DNA of 64,000 bases from Lachnospiraceae bacterium MD308 (GTDB taxonomy: Bacteria > Bacillota > Clostridia > Lachnospirales > Lachnospiraceae). Location: contig KE159795.1 of assembly GCA_000403475.2 (NCBI GenBank), positions 534,561-598,560 on the forward strand, given 5' to 3'. Position numbers and translations under genes: made by a program. This document shows positions 60,775 through 64,000 of the stretch, one piece after another. The notes below the pieces were generated by a model. That model was not told the DNA's origin. It ran no database searches and saw nothing but the letters and a program-made list of their open reading frames with translations. The stretch's first letter is position 1. Each line of letters begins with the position of its first letter.

Positions 60775-63366
60775 CTATCCAAGACGCAGCAGATTCATCA
60801 GTGCATTATTGTCAAGCTCTGTAATCCATTTCTCTCCTCCGGAGCCGATGACATTTTCCGCAAGCTCCTTCTTGGATTCGATAATAGCGTCTATCTTTTC
60901 TTCAATTGTCTTTTGGCAAACCAACTTATGTACCATGACATTCTTTGTCTGTCCGATACGGAATGCCCGGTCTGTAGCCTGATTTTCCACTGCCGGATTC
61001 CACCAGCGGTCAAAATGAATGACATGATTGGCTTTCGTGAGATTAAGCCCCGTTCCTCCCGCTTTCACAGACAGCACAATAAAAGGAACGTACGCATCCC
61101 CTTGAAATGCTTCCACAATCTTTGACCTTCTGCTGACCGGAGTCCCGCCATGCAACACATAACCGTCAGCGTGGAATATCTCCTTTAAAAACTGTGCCAA
61201 ATATTCTGTAATCTCTCGAAATTGTGTAAATACCAATACACGCTCTCGTTTTTCATAGATTGTCTCACAGATACTTTTAAGTAAAGCAAATTTTCCGCTG
61301 TCATCCCCTGAAAATGTCTCCTGCCCCAGATACTGGTCGGGATGGTTACAGATTTGTTTGAGCTTGATAATCGTAGCCAATACCATACCGCGCCGCTCAA
61401 TTCCTTCTGAATTCAGAATTCTCTCCTCCATCTCCTCTACCGTCTTCCGGTACAGCACAACCTGTTTTTTAGAAAGGGCGGCATAATCAATGGTTTCCAG
61501 TTTCTCCGGCAAATCTGCGATAATACTTTTATCCGTCTTGACGCGCCGCAGCATAAAAGGTGCTACCATAGATTTTAGCTGAGCATATTTTTCCGGATGC
61601 TCTTTGAGCCGCTTCGTAAACTGTCCAAACTCCGCCGATGTTCCCATAAGCCCTTTATTAAGGAAATCGAACAAAGACCAGAGATTCGTCAAATCATTTT
61701 CAATAGGCGTTCCAGTCATAGCAATCCGCATTCTTCCGGAAAGTTTTTTAATCTCCTTCGTCTGCTTTGTCGCCGGATTCTTAATCGCCTGTGCCTCATC
61801 CAGTATAATACACGTCCAGTTAATATCTTTAAGCTCCTTAATTCTTGGTATCATACCGTAAGTCGTAATATTTAAAAAAGCAGATTCTTCTGACGCCAGT
61901 TTTCCCAAAACCGGTGCGCTTCTGCCGTGAAGTATCAGTAAGTCCAGCTTTGGCGCAAATTTTTCCGCCTCTCTCTGCCAATTCCCAAGCAAAGATGCAG
62001 GAACTACAAGAAGAACTCGCGCGCTCTTCTCCCGTTTCCTGAGCTTTTCAAGGTAAGTCAATACCTGCAAAGTTTTTCCAAGTCCCATATCATCAGCAAG
62101 ACAGGCGCCAAACCCCAGCTTGTCCATATAGTTAAGCCATGCATACCCATTTTTCTGATAGGGGCGAAGCTCTGCATGAATCGTACTTGGTACTGCTACT
62201 TTCCGTATCTTCTCCGGCCGCCGCAAATCACGGAGCAGCTCAGACAGCCATTTCCCATTGCTCACCATCGCCCCCACATCTACAGGCTCCGTTCCTATCT
62301 CCATTCGGAGAGCCTCCATCAATGTAATCTCTCCGCTCTTTTCGTCCATCTCTTCCAGAAGTTTTCTAAGTCTCGCATGATCTACTTCTACCCATTTCCC
62401 TTTTAAGAAAGCAAGTCCCTCTGTCTGTGCTAAAAGCTTCCGGATATCCGTCTGTGTTAATTCTACACCATCCACTTCAAGCTTGGGCTTCATGGATATA
62501 AGAGCATCGAACCCCAACATAGATGGTCTTTCATCTCCGAGGCTTACAGACATAGAAACTGAAGCAGCCTTTTTTCTCCACCAATTAGGTATCCGACATA
62601 GAATCCCAGTATTTTCAATCTCCTCAATCTGCTTTAAAAATGTATACGCCTCCTCCGACGTCAATTTTAATGGATGAAACAATTCCCCGGTTTCCATAAA
62701 CCCGCTAACCAGCTCTGACACCTCCGCCGCACGATTTAGACAAGCCAGAAGAGACAGGAGCTTTTCTCTTTCGTTCTTATATTCTGTCAGGGCATATTTT
62801 AACGGCACATGCTTTACCCTTCCTTCCTCGCCCTTCGTAGCGTAAGTAGCCAGAAAAGCGAAAGGGAATTCTTCATCCTTATTTTCTACCAAATGGAAAA
62901 AAACTCGTTCCGGCACATGAAGTTTCTGATTTTTCTCCGTGAGATACATCTCAACCGTACCCTCATAGCCTGCAATCTCCTCCGCAAAAATATCATTAAG
63001 CTTTGAAAATACACGCTTAATCCATTCCTTTGTCACATATTCCGCGCCAATCACGAAGGGAACCGCTTCCAAAAGTTCCTCTGACGCTTCATTACTTAAG
63101 GATACCCTGGCATTCTCCCGCACAAGCTCAAGCTCCGGCAAATCTGTAAGTCGTGTGAAAAAGGCTGCGGCTACCTGATATAAAAATCCTGCCGACGAGG
63201 TCGCATCCTCTGGTTTTCCCTCCAGCCCAAATTGATAAAGTGAACGGTATGCCGTTTCCCCTGTCCATATTTTAATTTCGTCCTCATTCTGAAATATATC
63301 TGGTTGGAAACCTTCCGGCGTAAAGAGGAAACTTAAATGCACCTTTTGATTATCTTTTACTGACAT
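60775..63366 (-). CDS. SNF2-family DNA-dependent ATPase
   Basis: The 863-residue protein has an N-terminal region of about 400 residues, then RPYQKNGYAWLNYMDKLGFGACLADDMGLGKTLQVL (motif I), IILDEAQAIKNPATKQ (motif II, DEAQ), AMTGTPIENDLTNLWSLFDFLNKGLMG and the second RecA lobe with VLVFTQFREI, ILSVKAGGTGLNLTKANHVIHFDRWWNPAVENQATDRAFRIGQTK. It likely remodels protein-DNA complexes in repair or stress; the exact role in Bacillota is unclear. It starts 20 nt after the M20 gene. Confidence 0.93.
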   Translation of the reverse strand: MSVKDNQKVHLSFLFTPEGFQPDIFQNEDEIKIWTGETAYRSLYQFGLEGKPEDATSSAGFLYQVAAAFFTRLTDLPELELVRENARVSLSNEASEELLEAVPFVIGAEYVTKEWIKRVFSKLNDIFAEEIAGYEGTVEMYLTEKNQKLHVPERVFFHLVENKDEEFPFAFLATYATKGEEGRVKHVPLKYALTEYKNEREKLLSLLACLNRAAEVSELVSGFMETGELFHPLKLTSEEAYTFLKQIEEIENTGILCRIPNWWRKKAASVSMSVSLGDERPSMLGFDALISMKPKLEVDGVELTQTDIRKLLAQTEGLAFLKGKWVEVDHARLRKLLEEMDEKSGEITLMEALRMEIGTEPVDVGAMVSNGKWLSELLRDLRRPEKIRKVAVPSTIHAELRPYQKNGYAWLNYMDKLGFGACLADDMGLGKTLQVLTYLEKLRKREKSARVLLVVPASLLGNWQREAEKFAPKLDLLILHGRSAPVLGKLASEESAFLNITTYGMIPRIKELKDINWTCIILDEAQAIKNPATKQTKEIKKLSGRMRIAMTGTPIENDLTNLWSLFDFLNKGLMGTSAEFGQFTKRLKEHPEKYAQLKSMVAPFMLRRVKTDKSIIADLPEKLETIDYAALSKKQVVLYRKTVEEMEERILNSEGIERRGMVLATIIKLKQICNHPDQYLGQETFSGDDSGKFALLKSICETIYEKRERVLVFTQFREITEYLAQFLKEIFHADGYVLHGGTPVSRRSKIVEAFQGDAYVPFIVLSVKAGGTGLNLTKANHVIHFDRWWNPAVENQATDRAFRIGQTKNVMVHKLVCQKTIEEKIDAIIESKKELAENVIGSGGEKWITELDNNALMNLLRLG

Positions 63367-63386
63367 TTCCTATCCTTCCTGTCAAA

Positions 63387-64000
63387 TCATTCTTTCCCGT
63401 AACCCAGCGCGCCTCCTGCCAGCAGCGCCGCCCCTCTGTAAAGCACGCTTTCATCCACACGGTAACGCGGGTGGTGCCCGGGTATCACCCTGCCATTCTG
63501 GTAAACATTCGATACCAGATGCACGTAGGCGCTGGGAATCCGCTCCATAAAGCAGGCCGCATCCTCCGAGCCCATAAACGGCTCCTCCTGCATGATGACG
63601 GCAGAATCGCCGAACAGACCCCGGCACACTTTCTCCAGAGAACCTGTAAGCCCTGCATGGTTGACCGCCACCGGCGCTTTCGGGCTGACCTGGAATGTAC
63701 TCCTGATCCCGAACATCCGGCCTGTCGCTTCAGTCAGTTCCTCCATCCTCCGGATGACCCGTTTCCTCACATCCTCGCTCAGGCACCGGATAGTTCCTGC
63801 CATATCCACATATTTAGGAAGTGCATTGTATACAATCCTGTTATCATCTCCGTCGTTCAGCCGCGTCCTCATATTGCATATGCTGACCACCACCGAATCA
63901 AGGGCTGAAAACTCTCTGCATGCCATGCTCTGCACCGCCTGTATAAGCTGCGCCGCCGCTGTCACCGGATCTTTCCCCGTCTCCGGGTGCGCCGCATGCA
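63387..64000 (-). CDS. M20-type amidohydrolase, C-terminal part
   Basis: About 204 residues are present; the frame stays open through the right edge. It begins inside the family segment HAAHPETGKDPVTAAAQLIQAVQSM, the lid-domain region with the catalytic-dimer His, then RIVYNALPKYVDMAGTIRCLSEDVRKRV and EEPFMGSEDAACFMERIPSAYVHL, with a metal-ligand Glu/Asp region. This is the hippurate hydrolase / N-acyl amino acid amidohydrolase group. The final SAYVHLVSNVYQNGRVIPGHHPRYRVDE is typical. The N-terminal metal site is outside the window. Confidence 0.9.
   Translation of the reverse strand, partial: HAAHPETGKDPVTAAAQLIQAVQSMACREFSALDSVVVSICNMRTRLNDGDDNRIVYNALPKYVDMAGTIRCLSEDVRKRVIRRMEELTEATGRMFGIRSTFQVSPKAPVAVNHAGLTGSLEKVCRGLFGDSAVIMQEEPFMGSEDAACFMERIPSAYVHLVSNVYQNGRVIPGHHPRYRVDESVLYRGAALLAGGALGYGKE

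Overview
The window looks like chromosome from a gut-type Lachnospiraceae (Clostridia, Bacillota). Evidence: moderate GC, strong AGGAGG ribosome sites, the gene order tig-clpP-clpX-lon-engB followed by a YtvI-type permease, a hom / archaeal-type phosphoglycerate mutase / aspartokinase cluster, class III fructose bisphosphatase, and BlaI/BlaR1 beside a DUF6070-like lipoprotein. I cannot fix the genus. No rRNA, tRNA, CRISPR array, transposase or phage structural gene was seen.

Left part (1-27 kb) is mostly accessory. 1-3479 is a Wadjet (JetDABC) plasmid-defence operon whose ATPase gene runs off the left edge. 3.6-5.6 kb holds a 70-residue orphan protein behind a 5'UTR hairpin, a His-rich secreted protein and an ECF sigma/RsgI-like anti-sigma pair. 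5.7-9.2 kb has a GH36 alpha-galactosidase, a DeoR regulator and a YcxB protein. 9.3-13.9 kb is an acid-sugar module (KDG-type permease, DUF1537 kinase, PdxA2-like dehydrogenase) divergent from an unusual triose-phosphate-isomerase paralogue. The shared 300-bp control region carries phased TTTCGTTT repeats. An AbiF/AbiD-like HEPN gene (14.1-15.0 kb) follows, then xanthine permease-rarA-yaaA. 19.2-22.9 kb is a BlaI/BlaR1 beta-lactam sensor whose TACA-N2-TGTA operators also sit in front of a divergent lipoprotein. 23.0-27.1 kb is a more AT-rich run of immunity-protein-like and unknown genes, one frameshifted, ending in a HTH-TPR regulator.

The middle (27-46 kb) is largely core: a dlt operon (dltA, dltC, dltB and a DltD-like SGNH protein with an ILEI-type tail) with no separate dltX, then YtvI, engB, lon, clpX, clpP and tig, a lipoprotein, a DJ-1 protein and a CYTH protein. 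secA-prfB-hom-apgM-lysC (48.96 to 41.59 kb) reads as one transcription unit from one promoter to one terminator. prfB contains the CTT-TGA programmed frameshift.

The right part (49-64 kb) holds an orphan eukaryotic-type HisA, a small acidic lipoprotein, dapA-dapB-fbp, a tandem OB-fold SSB-like protein, a secreted Cys/His repeat protein, typA-PAP2-PsiE-like-hpf, and a SWIM/SNF2 pair downstream of an M20 amidohydrolase cut by the right edge.

Shared themes are envelope chemistry (dlt, BlaR1, lipoproteins, His-rich secreted proteins) and defence (Wadjet, Abi, immunity-like genes). All functions are read from motifs and context; no database search was run.
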